Below, in pieces: positions 26,796 through 36,328 of a DNA stretch of 64,000 bases. The DNA lies in assembly GCF_025847235.1 (NCBI RefSeq), contig NZ_JAOZEW010000014.1, forward strand, positions 101,854 to 165,853, read 5' to 3'. Below the pieces are notes generated by a model. It was not told where the DNA came from and did not search any database. It saw nothing but the letters and a program-made list of their open reading frames with translations. The position numbers and the translations under genes are program-made. Position 1 is the first letter of the stretch. The number at the start of each line of letters is the position of its first letter. Origin of the DNA: Flavobacterium shii. Its GTDB lineage: Bacteria; Bacteroidota; Bacteroidia; Flavobacteriales; Flavobacteriaceae.

Positions 26796-27761
26796 TTAAG
26801 CAAAATGTATAATTGCAATTAATGCAACCGTTGCAATAAATACCCAAAGCAAAACTCCTTGCAATAATGGCTTTACTCCTACTGTTTTTAAAACACTAAA
26901 ATTCAATCCTGCACCAATTAAAAACAAGGTAACAGTTAATCCTATTTTTGCAAGTAGAACCAATGATGGTGCAATTATAGCAGTTTGTGGAACATAAGTA
27001 TTTAATAACATTGCCAGAATAAAAAGTCCAATAAAATATGGGATTTTAATATTTGTCTGTTTGTTTTTAAAAAGAACTGTTGTAATAAGTGCAATCGGAA
27101 TGATCCACAAGGCACGTGCTAATTTCACTGTGGTTGCAATTTGTAAAGCTTCTACACCAAATCTATTAGCAGCACCAACTACTGAGCTTGTATCGTGAAT
27201 TGCGATAGCACACCATAAACCAAATTCTTTTTGTGATAAATTTAATTCATGGCCTATATAAGGGAATAAAAATAAGGCGATTGAGTTCAATATAAAAATT
27301 ACTCCTAAAGCAACAGACGTTTGCTTCTCATCTGATTTTATCACCGGGGCAATTGCTGCAATTGCGCTTCCGCCACAAATAGCTGTTCCACAAGAGATTA
27401 AATGAGATGTTTTTTTATCGATTCCAAACCATTTTCCTAAAAGAGTTCCTAATATTATAGTACTGAATATCGATACAATAGTAAGAACCAAACCTTCTTT
27501 TCCTGCTGATAAAGCACTTGTCGCGTTCATCCCAAATCCCAATCCTACAACAGAAAATTGTAATAGAATAGTAATTGCTTTATGACTTGATTGTAAAAAT
27601 GGATTCCCTGATAAATTTGCCACCAATAAGCCTAATACTAAAGCAATTGGAGGTGATATTATTGAAGTTAGACAAAGTAATAATAATAAAGCAAAAATGA
27701 TTTGTTTCGAAATTGTACTAATTTCAAATAAATGACTTGTTGTTTGTTCTTTTGTATTCAC
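26796..27761 (-). CDS. YeiH-family putative anion exporter
   Basis: The 321-residue protein has about ten hydrophobic segments and the family blocks FSVVGLGFGMNA, CGTAICGGSAIAAIAPVI and AIAIHDTSSVVGAA. The YeiH/UPF0324 family is annotated as putative sulfate exporter; a transport substrate has not been established by anything here. It is 75 bases downstream of a LysR-type regulator on the same strand, the usual pairing for this family. Confidence 0.88.
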   Translation of the reverse strand: MNTKEQTTSHLFEISTISKQIIFALLLLLCLTSIISPPIALVLGLLVANLSGNPFLQSSHKAITILLQFSVVGLGFGMNATSALSAGKEGLVLTIVSIFSTIILGTLLGKWFGIDKKTSHLISCGTAICGGSAIAAIAPVIKSDEKQTSVALGVIFILNSIALFLFPYIGHELNLSQKEFGLWCAIAIHDTSSVVGAANRFGVEALQIATTVKLARALWIIPIALITTVLFKNKQTNIKIPYFIGLFILAMLLNTYVPQTAIIAPSLVLLAKIGLTVTLFLIGAGLNFSVLKTVGVKPLLQGVLLWVFIATVALIAIIHFA

Positions 27762-27836
27762 TGTAAAAGTATTTAATAATTATAGTACAAAGGTCTGTAC
27801 TTATTACAACATTTACCAATCGTAAATTACAATCGA

Positions 27837-28733
27837 CTATAACTTCAAGTTATAATAACTAGCTATGTTTTTTATAAACAACTCTGTAAGAGCATCCGAT
27901 TTTCCGTGAAGGGTAATAATGTAAAAGAATCTTTCTATAGTAAGTTTTTCTACATCCAAAACAATTAATTCATTGTTTTTCAATTCCTTACATACAGCAT
28001 GTATTGACATAAATGCCACGCAATCAGAATTTGTAAGGTATGATTTTATGCTTTCGGTACTTCCTAATTGCATTTCTATTTGTAATTCCAATAACTTGAT
28101 ATTGAATTGCTTTAACGCATACTCAATAACTTCAAGTGTTCCAGAGCCTCTTTCTCTGGTTATAAAACGAAGATTTCTTAAATCCTCCAATAAAATTTCT
28201 TTTTTATTGACTAAAGGATTTTTACTGCTACAAACTAAAACCAATTCATCTTTTAAAAACTCAGTATATTTAATAGATTGGTTTCTGGATTGCCCTTCTA
28301 CAATTCCTATTTCTATCTCTTTATTGATTAAAGCGCTTTCTATTTGCTCGGTATTACCGTTTAGTAAGCTAACCTTAATGTCTTGCAATTTCTGATGAAA
28401 ACGCGCCAATAAAGGCGGAATAATATATTGAGAAATGGTTGTACTCGCTCCCAATCGCAATAATCCCTGGCGTTCGTTGATAAACGTACTCATATCAAAA
28501 TCTATTTCTCGATAAATTTCGAATATGTCTTTGGTATGTTTTAAAAGAATTCCTCCAGCTTTGGTTAGCGTAATCTTAGAACCATTTCGCTCAAAAAGCT
28601 TGGTTTTATAGGTTTCTTCTAGTTCCTGAATATGTTTGGAAACAGCAGGCTGTGTAATATACAATTCGGCTGCAGCTTTGGTAAAACTCAACCTGTTTGC
28701 AACAACAGAAAATACTTTTAGCCTAAAATCCAT
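27837..28733 (-). CDS. LysR-family transcriptional regulator
   Basis: The 298-residue protein has an N-terminal helix-turn-helix (about 1-60: FSVVANRLSFTKAAAELYITQPAVSKHIQELE) and a periplasmic-binding-protein-like effector domain (about 90-295). It lies directly upstream of the YeiH-type transporter gene, its likely target. Its promoter element overlaps the stop codon of the preceding membrane-protein gene. The effector is unknown; CysB-like and YeiE-like regulators of anion metabolism are relatives by position. Confidence 0.93.
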   Translation of the reverse strand: MDFRLKVFSVVANRLSFTKAAAELYITQPAVSKHIQELEETYKTKLFERNGSKITLTKAGGILLKHTKDIFEIYREIDFDMSTFINERQGLLRLGASTTISQYIIPPLLARFHQKLQDIKVSLLNGNTEQIESALINKEIEIGIVEGQSRNQSIKYTEFLKDELVLVCSSKNPLVNKKEILLEDLRNLRFITRERGSGTLEVIEYALKQFNIKLLELQIEMQLGSTESIKSYLTNSDCVAFMSIHAVCKELKNNELIVLDVEKLTIERFFYIITLHGKSDALTELFIKNIASYYNLKL

Positions 28734-28766
28734 ATTGAGTTTTATTTATTCAATTCAGAGTTGAAT

Positions 28767-28774
28767 CAAATTTA
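28767..28774 (-). promoter_or_regulatory. Promoter -7 element for the LysR gene
   Basis: The minus strand reads TAAATTTG (TAnnTTTG), 34 bases before the start codon, overlapping the last codon of the upstream gene. Confidence 0.5.
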
Positions 28775-30799
28775 CAATAATCCATTGTATTTTCTAACAA
28801 ACCATTCGGTTGTCAATGCAATAGAAATTAAAATAAGAAGCCAAACCCAATCAATTAACGGAGTTTTGGTACTCACATTTTTTTGAATTGCTTTGTATTC
28901 CGGATTTTCTAAAAGTGTTTTTATCAATGCATCCGATTGGTCTTGAAAAAATGCTTTCCCGTTCGTTTGTAATGCCAATTGTTGTAATTTCTGAACATCT
29001 GGATTTACAAATTGTTTCTCAATATCAAAATCCAATATTTCGAAACGACTTGAATATGTGGTTTTTGAATTTAATTCTTTAACAGAAAAAGTATATTTCC
29101 CTGCCGCAAGTCCATCTAAATTTACAGAATAAGAGTTGTTCCCTTTTAATAAATCGTAATTTTTAGTTTGCTTAGTTTCTGTATTCGTTACCGAAATAGT
29201 AAGATTTGCTTTTTCATCAAACTCATAGTTTTTATTGAAATACTGCGCATTGATTTCTAGCGCATCACCTGAGTTATAAAAGCTTTCATGGTTTACAACC
29301 AGTGATTTTTTAGTATTATTTGAAGCTAAATATTGAATAATTTTATCAATAAAAACATCATATTTGGCAAAAGACTGATTATCAATATGACTTTGCATGC
29401 GCCATTTCCAAGTATTTTCCCCAAGCAAGTAGGCATTTCTTTTTCCTTGATTTTCGGTAAAAGCAAGTAATGGAGCATTGGTTGCTACGTTTCTAATTTT
29501 AGAAGAAAGTAAAACCGAAACATTTCCATTTGTTGTAACTGTTCCAAAGGAATTTTGCAACGGCGGAAAATTTTCAAAACCAATATTCTCGACTGCAAAC
29601 AAATTAAATTGCGTATTGAATTCGGCCAAATAATCTTCTTTCTGATTACTCATTCTAAACGAGAAAGCAGTTTGTTGTTGATTCAGAAAATTAAAGTCGG
29701 TATTATTTCCCGTTATAATAAAGGTATTAATTCCAGCAGCTTTATTAGTATCAAAAACTGGCTTAAATACTCCTGTGGGTTGGTATAAAATTAAAATATT
29801 ATAATCTTGTAATGATTTAATTTCGTTCGGTTTAACTATAACTACTTTACGCTGTGCATTAGATTCGATTGCTCGTTTTAGTGCAGCAATATCCGGATGA
29901 TTTATTGCCGAAACAATAGCTACTGTTGTTTTTTGATCTATAATCTCTACTGCAAAATTCTTAGTATTGTTATAGGTGTTTTTCTCTTTTTCGCCCGACG
30001 AAATAGTTGCTTTAAAAACCTGTACTCCTACTTTATCTGCTGGCAATAATATATTTAAGGTTGCTGTTTTTTTAGATGGAGAAAAAGAAACACTCTCTTT
30101 TGCCAAAACTGTACCTCCTTGAGAAATCGATAAATCGGAATTTATATTTTTTGTTCCGGAATATTGCAAGAATACTTCAACAGGAAATTTATTTTTATAA
30201 AACGCGTACTTGTTTACGTTAAGCTGATTAATTTTTAAATCCAAAAATGTTGTAGTGTCTCCTACAATTACAGGATATACTTTATTGTTGGGATCAAAGC
30301 GATAAACATAATCATTTCCTGTCGTTTGATTTCCGTCGGTAATAATTACTGTTGGGAAAACTACATTTTTATTTATGCTTTTTAAATTTTTGGCAATTTC
30401 ATCCAGATTGGTCTGAGCTCCTTTAAAATCAAATTCTTCTGATTGTTTGAAATCAGCATCAAACTGATACGACTGAATTTCATATTTATCTTGTAAATCT
30501 TTATTTGAAGTCAGTTTTTTATACAGTTCAATTACTTTTTCCTTAGAATTTAGAGCAGTTATTGAACTCGAATTATCCACTACAATTGGTAATGGGGTTT
30601 TGATAATTTCTAATGAGTTCTTGGTAATTATCGGATTTATCAATAAAACCAATATCCCAAAAATGGATAGAAAACGTAAAAAAGCCAAAAACAAAGTCAG
30701 TTTTGATTTGCTTTTGGCTTTATAATAATATTGAAAAAACGACAAACCTCCTGCAATTACTAATGAAAGTACTAATAATAGAATCGTGTTTGTAGTCAT
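28772..30799 (-). CDS. Membrane-anchored VWA-like protein of unknown function
   Basis: The 675-residue protein has two N-terminal membrane helices (about 5-23 and 35-58), a large extracytoplasmic part, and a C-terminal helix (about 650-668). The region after the first helices, with PLPIVVDNSSSIT and later VIITDGNQTTGN, resembles a von Willebrand A domain with a MIDAS-like DxSxS motif. The rest looks like beta-sandwich repeats and an amidotransferase-like Rossmann section (YNILILYQPTG). Bat-type aerotolerance proteins have comparable membrane plus VWA layouts, but no bat cluster is present. Function not assigned. Confidence 0.75.
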   Translation of the reverse strand: MTTNTILLLVLSLVIAGGLSFFQYYYKAKSKSKLTLFLAFLRFLSIFGILVLLINPIITKNSLEIIKTPLPIVVDNSSSITALNSKEKVIELYKKLTSNKDLQDKYEIQSYQFDADFKQSEEFDFKGAQTNLDEIAKNLKSINKNVVFPTVIITDGNQTTGNDYVYRFDPNNKVYPVIVGDTTTFLDLKINQLNVNKYAFYKNKFPVEVFLQYSGTKNINSDLSISQGGTVLAKESVSFSPSKKTATLNILLPADKVGVQVFKATISSGEKEKNTYNNTKNFAVEIIDQKTTVAIVSAINHPDIAALKRAIESNAQRKVVIVKPNEIKSLQDYNILILYQPTGVFKPVFDTNKAAGINTFIITGNNTDFNFLNQQQTAFSFRMSNQKEDYLAEFNTQFNLFAVENIGFENFPPLQNSFGTVTTNGNVSVLLSSKIRNVATNAPLLAFTENQGKRNAYLLGENTWKWRMQSHIDNQSFAKYDVFIDKIIQYLASNNTKKSLVVNHESFYNSGDALEINAQYFNKNYEFDEKANLTISVTNTETKQTKNYDLLKGNNSYSVNLDGLAAGKYTFSVKELNSKTTYSSRFEILDFDIEKQFVNPDVQKLQQLALQTNGKAFFQDQSDALIKTLLENPEYKAIQKNVSTKTPLIDWVWLLILISIALTTEWFVRKYNGLL

Positions 30800-30968
30800 G
30801 TTTTTTTATTAAAAGATTTAATAATTGAAAGATTTAATGATTGAAAAAACAAAATCAGCTGGTATTACTCAAATCTTTAAATCATTGAGCGATATTAACC
30901 TAAATCTTTACAACTAAAACCTTTGAATCTTTGTTACTCAATCCCGAAACTTCGGGATCAGTACCTTC

Positions 30969-31715
30969 CTAAGTAAGCATTCCTCCACAAACATTAAGAA
31001 CTTGTCCTGTAACATAAGCACTCATATCCGAAGCTAAGAAAAGACAAGCGTTTGCAACATCTTCAGTAGTTCCACCGCGTTTCAACGGAATTCCTTCTCT
31101 CCAACCTTTTACTACATCTTCACTTAATTTTGCAGTCATTTCTGTTTCAATAAATCCAGGTGCAATTGCATTACAACGAATATTACGAGACCCTAATTCT
31201 AATGCTATAGATTTTGTAAATCCGTTCACACCAGCTTTAGAAGCAGCATAGTTCGTTTGACCTGCATTTCCTTTTACACCAACAACACTACTCATATTAA
31301 TAATAGAACCTGAACGTTGTTTCAAGAATGTTTTCTGAATAGCTTTTGTCATATTAAAAACTGATTTCAAGTTAACATCAATAACTTGATCAAAATCAGC
31401 TTCAGACATACGCATTAAAAGGTTGTCTTTAGTAATACCTGCATTATTTATCAAGATATCTACAGTACCGAAATCAGCCAAAACTGCATCTACAAAAACC
31501 TGAGCTTCAGTAAAATCTGCTGCATTCGATTGATATCCTTTTGCTTTAATACCTAGAGCGTTTAATTCTTTTTCCAAAGCCAAAGCCGATTCTACAGATG
31601 AACTGTATGTAAAAGCTACGTTTGCACCATGTTTTGCAAAAACTTCAGCAATTCCTTTTCCTATTCCGCGGCTTGCGCCAGTAATGATGGCCACTTTTCC
31701 TTCTAGTAATTTCAT
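30969..31715 (-). CDS. fabG: 3-oxoacyl-ACP reductase
   Basis: FabG reduces 3-oxoacyl-ACP with NADPH in the fatty acid elongation cycle. The 248-residue short-chain dehydrogenase has TGASRGIGKGIAE as nucleotide-binding loop, NNAGIT, catalytic Ser in NMSSVVG, and the YAASKAG Tyr-Lys pair, and ends with YVTGQVLNVCGGM. Length and the C-terminal CGGM are typical of FabG rather than other SDRs. It has its own TAnnTTTG promoter. Confidence 0.93.
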   Translation of the reverse strand: MKLLEGKVAIITGASRGIGKGIAEVFAKHGANVAFTYSSSVESALALEKELNALGIKAKGYQSNAADFTEAQVFVDAVLADFGTVDILINNAGITKDNLLMRMSEADFDQVIDVNLKSVFNMTKAIQKTFLKQRSGSIINMSSVVGVKGNAGQTNYAASKAGVNGFTKSIALELGSRNIRCNAIAPGFIETEMTAKLSEDVVKGWREGIPLKRGGTTEDVANACLFLASDMSAYVTGQVLNVCGGMLT

Positions 31716-31748
31716 ATTAAGGTATTCGTTATTTTATTTTTGAAAATA

Positions 31749-31756
31749 CAAATATA
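31749..31756 (-). promoter_or_regulatory. Promoter -7 element for fabG
   Basis: The minus strand reads TATATTTG (TAnnTTTG), 34 bases before the start codon. Confidence 0.55.
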
Positions 31757-31789
31757 GATTATTTAGGCGTTTTATAAAATTTGTAATAC

Positions 31790-31820
31790 AAAAAAAGCCT
31801 CACCACAGTGAAGCTTTTTT
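31790..31820 (-). terminator. Terminator after the 142-residue gene
   Basis: On the minus strand AAAGCTTCAC pairs with GTGAGGCTTT (one G-U), followed by a T-run. Confidence 0.85.
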
Positions 31821-31840
31821 ATATTGTTATTGGTCTACAA

Positions 31841-32269
31841 CTAGAAAGCTACATTCCATCTTGGCAATCTACCATTTTCATCTAAGAAATCTTGCAAAAT
31901 TTTCCCTTCAATGTATGTTGGAATTAATTTTATATCTGCATTAAAAGTCTCGTACCAAGAAACCTCTAATCTTTCGATACCTTCTAATTTCATTTGTGCT
32001 GGCCAAGAATATTTTCTTCCTGTTTTTGCAAATTGGTGACCGTTTACGATTTTATCGTGTAATCCTCCATTTTTGCTTTTTAGGGTTCCGTCATTTTGTA
32101 CGGTTCCTGTAGAAGCTACCATGATTAATTCTTTGTTATCACCTTCGACAGCGTAAACTACAAAAACACCACTTCCTGTTTCTGATGCGTTACAAACTTC
32201 TTCTAAACTATCATCTTGCGTGTAAGTAAAATCTCCTTTTACTGTAAACTTTTCTAATTCTTTATACAT
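31841..32269 (-). CDS. Conserved protein of unknown function, possible degenerate GIY-YIG fold
   Basis: The 142-residue protein has no signal or membrane segment. The central part reads GVFVVYAVEG, then LIMVASTGTV, then GGLHDKIVNGHQ, and finally PTYIEGKILQDFL with a conserved-looking Glu. The order (hydrophobic strand, second strand with a small-residue turn, helix with His, distal Glu) resembles a GIY-YIG nuclease domain, but the GIY and YIG tyrosines and the catalytic Arg are not clear. The resemblance is weak. It sits between two terminators as a single gene downstream of sucD. Confidence 0.6.
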   Translation of the reverse strand: MYKELEKFTVKGDFTYTQDDSLEEVCNASETGSGVFVVYAVEGDNKELIMVASTGTVQNDGTLKSKNGGLHDKIVNGHQFAKTGRKYSWPAQMKLEGIERLEVSWYETFNADIKLIPTYIEGKILQDFLDENGRLPRWNVAF

Positions 32270-32361
32270 ATCTTTTAATTTTTACAAAGATTCTATCCCG
32301 CCCCGATGTTTCGGGATTAAGAAACTAAGTGCTTGTTATATTCCATACATTCCATTAATGT

Positions 32362-32395
32362 AAAAAAAGTCTCAACAAATATTGAGACTTTTTTT
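32362..32395 (-). terminator. Terminator after sucD
   Basis: AAAAAAAGTCTCAA and its complement TTGAGACTTTTTTT form a strong stem with T-run on the minus strand, 28 bases after the sucD stop. Confidence 0.9.
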
Positions 32396-32422
32396 GGAAT
32401 TTATTATTTTTAATATTGGATA

Positions 32423-33295
32423 TTATCCTAATACTTCTTTTACTTTTTTACCAATTTCAGCAGGAGAATCAACTACGTGGATTCCACATTCTGCCATAAT
32501 TTTCTTTTTAGCTTCAGCTGTATCATCAGTACCACCAACGATTGCACCTGCGTGACCCATTGTACGTCCGGCTGGAGCAGTAACTCCTGCGATGAAACCT
32601 ACAACTGGTTTACGGTTACCATCAGCTTTAATCCATTTAGCAGCATCAGCTTCTAATTGTCCACCAATTTCACCAATCATTACGATACATTCTGTTTCTG
32701 GATCGTTCATCAACAACTCAACAGCTTCTTTAGTAGTAGTTCCGATAATTGGATCTCCACCAATACCAATTGCTGTAGTAATTCCTAATCCTTGTTTTAC
32801 AACCTGATCAGCAGCTTCGTAAGTTAAAGTTCCTGATTTAGAAACAATACCAACTGTTCCTTTTTTGAAAACGAAACCTGGCATAATACCAACTTTAGCT
32901 TCACCTGGAGTAATAATCCCAGGACAGTTTGGACCGATTAATCTAGCATTTCTTTCTTTTACATAACTATTGGCTTTAATCATATCTGCTACAGGAATTC
33001 CTTCAGTAATAGCAATGATAACTTTAATTCCAGCGTCTGCAGCTTCCATAATAGCATCAGCAGCAAATGCAGGTGGTACAAAAATAATAGTTGTATCTGC
33101 ACCAGCTTTCTCAACAGCATCTTGTACTGTATTAAAAACCGGACGATCTAAATGCGTTGTTCCACCTTTTCCCGGAGTCACACCACCAACAACATTAGTA
33201 CCGTACTCAATCATTTGAGAAGCATGGAAAGTTCCTTCACTTCCTGTAAATCCTTGAACAATTATTTTGGAATCTTTATTAACTAAAACACTCAT
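32423..33295 (-). CDS. sucD: Succinyl-CoA synthetase, alpha subunit
   Basis: SucD with SucC interconverts succinyl-CoA and succinate with substrate-level phosphorylation in the TCA cycle. The 290-residue protein has the CoA-binding Rossmann N-terminus ([22 protein letters not shown]), [20 protein letters not shown], and the phospho-His segment GHAGAIVGG. Length is typical. SucC is not adjacent, which is a common arrangement in this phylum. It has its own promoter although the lpx cluster is upstream on the same strand. Confidence 0.96.
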   Translation of the reverse strand: MSVLVNKDSKIIVQGFTGSEGTFHASQMIEYGTNVVGGVTPGKGGTTHLDRPVFNTVQDAVEKAGADTTIIFVPPAFAADAIMEAADAGIKVIIAITEGIPVADMIKANSYVKERNARLIGPNCPGIITPGEAKVGIMPGFVFKKGTVGIVSKSGTLTYEAADQVVKQGLGITTAIGIGGDPIIGTTTKEAVELLMNDPETECIVMIGEIGGQLEADAAKWIKADGNRKPVVGFIAGVTAPAGRTMGHAGAIVGGTDDTAEAKKKIMAECGIHVVDSPAEIGKKVKEVLG

Positions 33296-33330
33296 GATAT
33301 ATATTTTATGTAGTTTTTAAAATTGTGATG

Positions 33331-33338
33331 CAAAAGTA
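33331..33338 (-). promoter_or_regulatory. Promoter -7 element for sucD
   Basis: The minus strand reads TACTTTTG (TAnnTTTG), 36 bases before the start codon. Confidence 0.5.
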
Positions 33339-33381
33339 AGGTTTTGTAAATTATTTTAAACCTTTTTATTATCAAAATATC

Positions 33382-33744
33382 TTATGATAATTGACTCATT
33401 TGATAACCGCGATATAATTTATTGTCTTTTATTTGCCAAATAGCCATAAAATGGGCTAATAACATTTCTTCTCTTGGGTTTTCGATAGTCTTTACAAAAT
33501 GGGAATATCTAACCGAAACTAAATCATCTTCCTCTATTATATGACTAATTCTCACCTTAGAACGTACGTAAGCTCTACTTAACTCATTAGATAACTCTAA
33601 TACGCCATTGTAATCCAATTGGATAAGTCCTTTGGTACTATTCCAATCAACTATAACTTCTGGATGCAAATATAACTTGAAGGTTTCACTATCAATTAAA
33701 GCATCCGACTTGTAAAATTTTTGGATAAATTCTTTAGCAGTCAT
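33382..33744 (-). CDS. NTF2-like (SnoaL-type) small protein
   Basis: The 120-residue protein reads as a cone-shaped alpha+beta fold of the NTF2/SnoaL superfamily: two N-terminal helices (AKEFIQKFYKSDALIDSE...FKLYLHPEVIVDWN) followed by long curved strands (KVRISHIIEEDDLVSVRYSHFV, HFMAIWQIKDNKLYRGYQ). The function of such proteins varies widely and cannot be assigned. It is 2 bases downstream of the second LpxD-like gene and so is part of the lpx-efp cluster. Confidence 0.75.
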   Translation of the reverse strand: MTAKEFIQKFYKSDALIDSETFKLYLHPEVIVDWNSTKGLIQLDYNGVLELSNELSRAYVRSKVRISHIIEEDDLVSVRYSHFVKTIENPREEMLLAHFMAIWQIKDNKLYRGYQMSQLS

Positions 33745-33746
33745 AG

Positions 33747-34676
33747 TTATTTTAATTTATTTAGAATTTCCGGGATTTTCTTGATATTAGCCAATTGTTT
33801 TAGCTTTTCTCTAGATTCTTCTATTGGCGTGCCAAAATAAGATTTTCCTCCTTCTACAGATTTAGTAACTCCTGTTTGTCCCATTATTACTGCCTTTGCT
33901 CCTATTGTAATACCACTAGTTGTACCAACTTGTCCCCAAATTGTAACTTCGTCTTCGATAATTACACAACCAGCAATACCGGTTTGTGAAGCAATTAAGC
34001 ATTTTTCCCCAATAACCGTATCATGACCTACATGAACCTGATTATCAAGTTTAGTTCCTTCGCCAATAGTTGTATCGCCTGTAACTCCTTTATCGATAGT
34101 GCAAAGCGCTCCAATACCAACGTTATCTTTTATAACAACTCTACCTCCCGAAATTAACTGGTCGAATCCATCTGGACGTTTTTTATAATAAAAAGCATCT
34201 GCTCCTAAAATTGTCCCGGCATGAATCATAACATTATCACCAATTACTGTGTGATCGTAAATAGTAACATTCGGGTGAATTAAACAATTCTTTCCAATTG
34301 TAACATGATTACCAATAAAACAATTAGGCTGAATTAACGTTCCTTCCCCAATTACTGCCGAATCTGATATGGCAACATTAGCAAATCGAAAAGGTCTGAA
34401 ATGTTTTGTAAGTTTATTGAAATCTCTGAAAGGATCATCAGAAATTAATAGTGCTTTACCTTCGGGACAATCTACAACTTTGTTTATCAAAACTATTGTT
34501 GCAGCCGAATTTATTGCTTTATCATAATATTTTGGATGGTCTACAAAAACTATATCTCCAGGCTCTACAACATGAATTTCATTCATACCTGAGACTTGGA
34601 AGTTTTTGTCACCAATAAATTCGCAATCAAGCAAATTTGCAATTTCTTCTAAAGAGTAAACTTTTTGAAATTTCAT
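33747..34676 (-). CDS. LpxD-like UDP-3-O-acylglucosamine N-acyltransferase paralogue
   Basis: The 309-residue protein has an N-terminal LpxD-type uridine-binding domain (about 1-100, with [15 protein letters not shown]) and a left-handed beta-helix of hexapeptide repeats (about 105-260, [21 protein letters not shown] and similar). The catalytic-type His is present in HVGHDTVIG. It is distinct from the 347-residue LpxD at 37710-38753 and shorter. It may be a second N-acyltransferase acting on lipid A or another UDP-sugar. It lies downstream of efp after a short gap with an inverted repeat. Confidence 0.85.
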   Translation of the reverse strand: MKFQKVYSLEEIANLLDCEFIGDKNFQVSGMNEIHVVEPGDIVFVDHPKYYDKAINSAATIVLINKVVDCPEGKALLISDDPFRDFNKLTKHFRPFRFANVAISDSAVIGEGTLIQPNCFIGNHVTIGKNCLIHPNVTIYDHTVIGDNVMIHAGTILGADAFYYKKRPDGFDQLISGGRVVIKDNVGIGALCTIDKGVTGDTTIGEGTKLDNQVHVGHDTVIGEKCLIASQTGIAGCVIIEDEVTIWGQVGTTSGITIGAKAVIMGQTGVTKSVEGGKSYFGTPIEESREKLKQLANIKKIPEILNKLK

Positions 34677-34701
34677 ACTTTATAATTAGTTTTTAGTCTC
34701 C

Positions 34702-34764
34702 GTTTTCAGTCCCAGTTTTCAATCAATATCAACAAACTGCTAACTGGGACTGAGAACTGAAAAC
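34702..34764. repeat. CAGTCCCAGTT inverted repeat
   Basis: CAGTCCCAGTT at 34707-34717 is perfectly complementary to 34742-34752, with further imperfect pairing outside. It fills most of the gap between efp and the LpxD-like gene. Relatives occur at about 53608 and 54778-54805. Confidence 0.65.
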
Positions 34765-34773
34765 TAATAAAAA

Positions 34774-35340
34774 CTATTCTTTTACACGCTCCATGTAAGA
34801 ACCAGAAGCTGTATCTATTTTAATTTTGTCACCTTCATTAATAAACAAAGGAACGTTTACTGAAGCTCCAGTTTCTACCGTTGCCGATTTTGTAGCATTT
34901 GTTGCTGTATTTCCTTTAACTCCAGGCTCAGCATAAGTAACTTCTAAGATTACAGAAGCGGGCATATCTACTGATAAAGGCAAATCAGTTTCAGTATTAA
35001 CCTGAACCATTACATTTGTTCCTTCTTTTAACAATCCAGGAGCATCAAGAATATTTTTATTCAAAGAAATTTGTTCAAAAGATTCTGTATTCATAAAATG
35101 AAATTCATCTCCTTCAGCATATAAAAACTGATAAGTATGTGTTTCAACACGCACATCTTCTATTTTATGCCCTGCAGAAAATGTATTATCTAATACTCTT
35201 CCTGTAGTTAAACTTCTTAATTTTGTTCTTACGAAAGCAGGACCTTTTCCTGGTTTTACGTGAAGAAATTCGACAATTTTATAAATATCGTGATTGAATT
35301 TAATACAAAGTCCATTTCTTATGTCTGATGTTGATGCCAT
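34774..35340 (-). CDS. efp: Elongation factor P
   Basis: EF-P enters stalled ribosomes and promotes peptide bond formation at consecutive prolines. The 188-residue protein has the three beta-barrel domains of EF-P, with VKPGKGPAFVRTKLRSL holding the residue (K34 in the PGKGPAF loop) that is modified in many bacteria. It ends with GDKIKIDTASGSYMERVKE, characteristic of domain III. Placement inside an lpx cluster is normal for flavobacteria; no functional link is implied. Confidence 0.97.
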   Translation of the reverse strand: MASTSDIRNGLCIKFNHDIYKIVEFLHVKPGKGPAFVRTKLRSLTTGRVLDNTFSAGHKIEDVRVETHTYQFLYAEGDEFHFMNTESFEQISLNKNILDAPGLLKEGTNVMVQVNTETDLPLSVDMPASVILEVTYAEPGVKGNTATNATKSATVETGASVNVPLFINEGDKIKIDTASGSYMERVKE

Positions 35341-35469
35341 TTTTTTTTATTTTAGATTTTTAAGAGTGTAGATTTTAGATTCTAAAAAAATAATCAATCT
35401 CTATAATTTTTTATAATGTTTTAATCTTATTTTAATTTTTCATTTAGGTTAGAAATCTAAACTCTAAAA

Positions 35470-36255
35470 TTAATAATTCCCTGAGTATCCTTTCATAATA
35501 CCACGAGATGAGTTTCTGATAAAATCTAAGATTTCATCTCTTTCTGGAGTTGCCTCCATTTCACCTTCTATTATACTTAGGGCTTGGGTCGTATTGTAAT
35601 TTTTTTGATATAAAATTCTATAAATTTCCTGAATTTCTCTGATTTTATCTGTGCTAAAACCTCTTCTTCTTAAACCAACAGAATTGATTCCTACGTAAGA
35701 TAAAGGCTCTTTTGCTGCTTTGGTATATGGTGGAACGTCTTTTCTTACAAGAGAACCTCCAGATATCATTGCATGATCACCAATATGAATAAATTGATGA
35801 ATAGCTGCCAAACCACCAATAACTGCATGGTTTCCTACAACTACATGTCCTGCAAGAGCAACACCATTAACAATAATTGCATTGTTACCAATCTCGCAAT
35901 CATGAGCAATGTGTGCATAAGCCATAATTAAGCAATTGTTACCAAGGATTGTTTGCCCCGATGCAACTGTACCACGATTAATTGTAACACACTCTCTAAT
36001 AGTGCAATTATCTCCTATTATTGCCAAAGAATCTTCTCCTCCAAACTTTAAATCTTGTGGTACTGCAGAAATTACGGCTCCTGGAAAAATATTACAATTT
36101 TTTCCAATTCTAGCCCCTTCCATTATGGTTACATTTGAACCAATCCAAGTACCGTCACCAATAACTACATTATTGTGAATTGTTGTAAAAGGCTCAATTA
36201 CAACGTTTTTAGCGATTTTGGCGCCAGGATGAACATAAGCTAAAGGTTGATTCAT
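35470..36255 (-). CDS. lpxA: Acyl-ACP--UDP-N-acetylglucosamine O-acyltransferase
   Basis: LpxA adds the first 3-hydroxyacyl chain to UDP-GlcNAc, starting lipid A synthesis in the cytoplasm. The 261-residue protein is a left-handed beta-helix with many hexapeptide repeats (VVIEPFTTIHNNVVIGDGTW...), the catalytic His in MAYAHIAHDCEIG, and the C-terminal helical part starting LRRRGFSTDKIREIQEIYRILY. It is one of four consecutive lipid A genes. Confidence 0.96.
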   Translation of the reverse strand: MNQPLAYVHPGAKIAKNVVIEPFTTIHNNVVIGDGTWIGSNVTIMEGARIGKNCNIFPGAVISAVPQDLKFGGEDSLAIIGDNCTIRECVTINRGTVASGQTILGNNCLIMAYAHIAHDCEIGNNAIIVNGVALAGHVVVGNHAVIGGLAAIHQFIHIGDHAMISGGSLVRKDVPPYTKAAKEPLSYVGINSVGLRRRGFSTDKIREIQEIYRILYQKNYNTTQALSIIEGEMEATPERDEILDFIRNSSRGIMKGYSGNY

Positions 36256-36328
36256 CTGTATTTTTTATATTTTAAATTAAAATTGTCTTTTTTTGAAACA
36301 ATAAGCCTAAATAAAATTAATTATTTTT

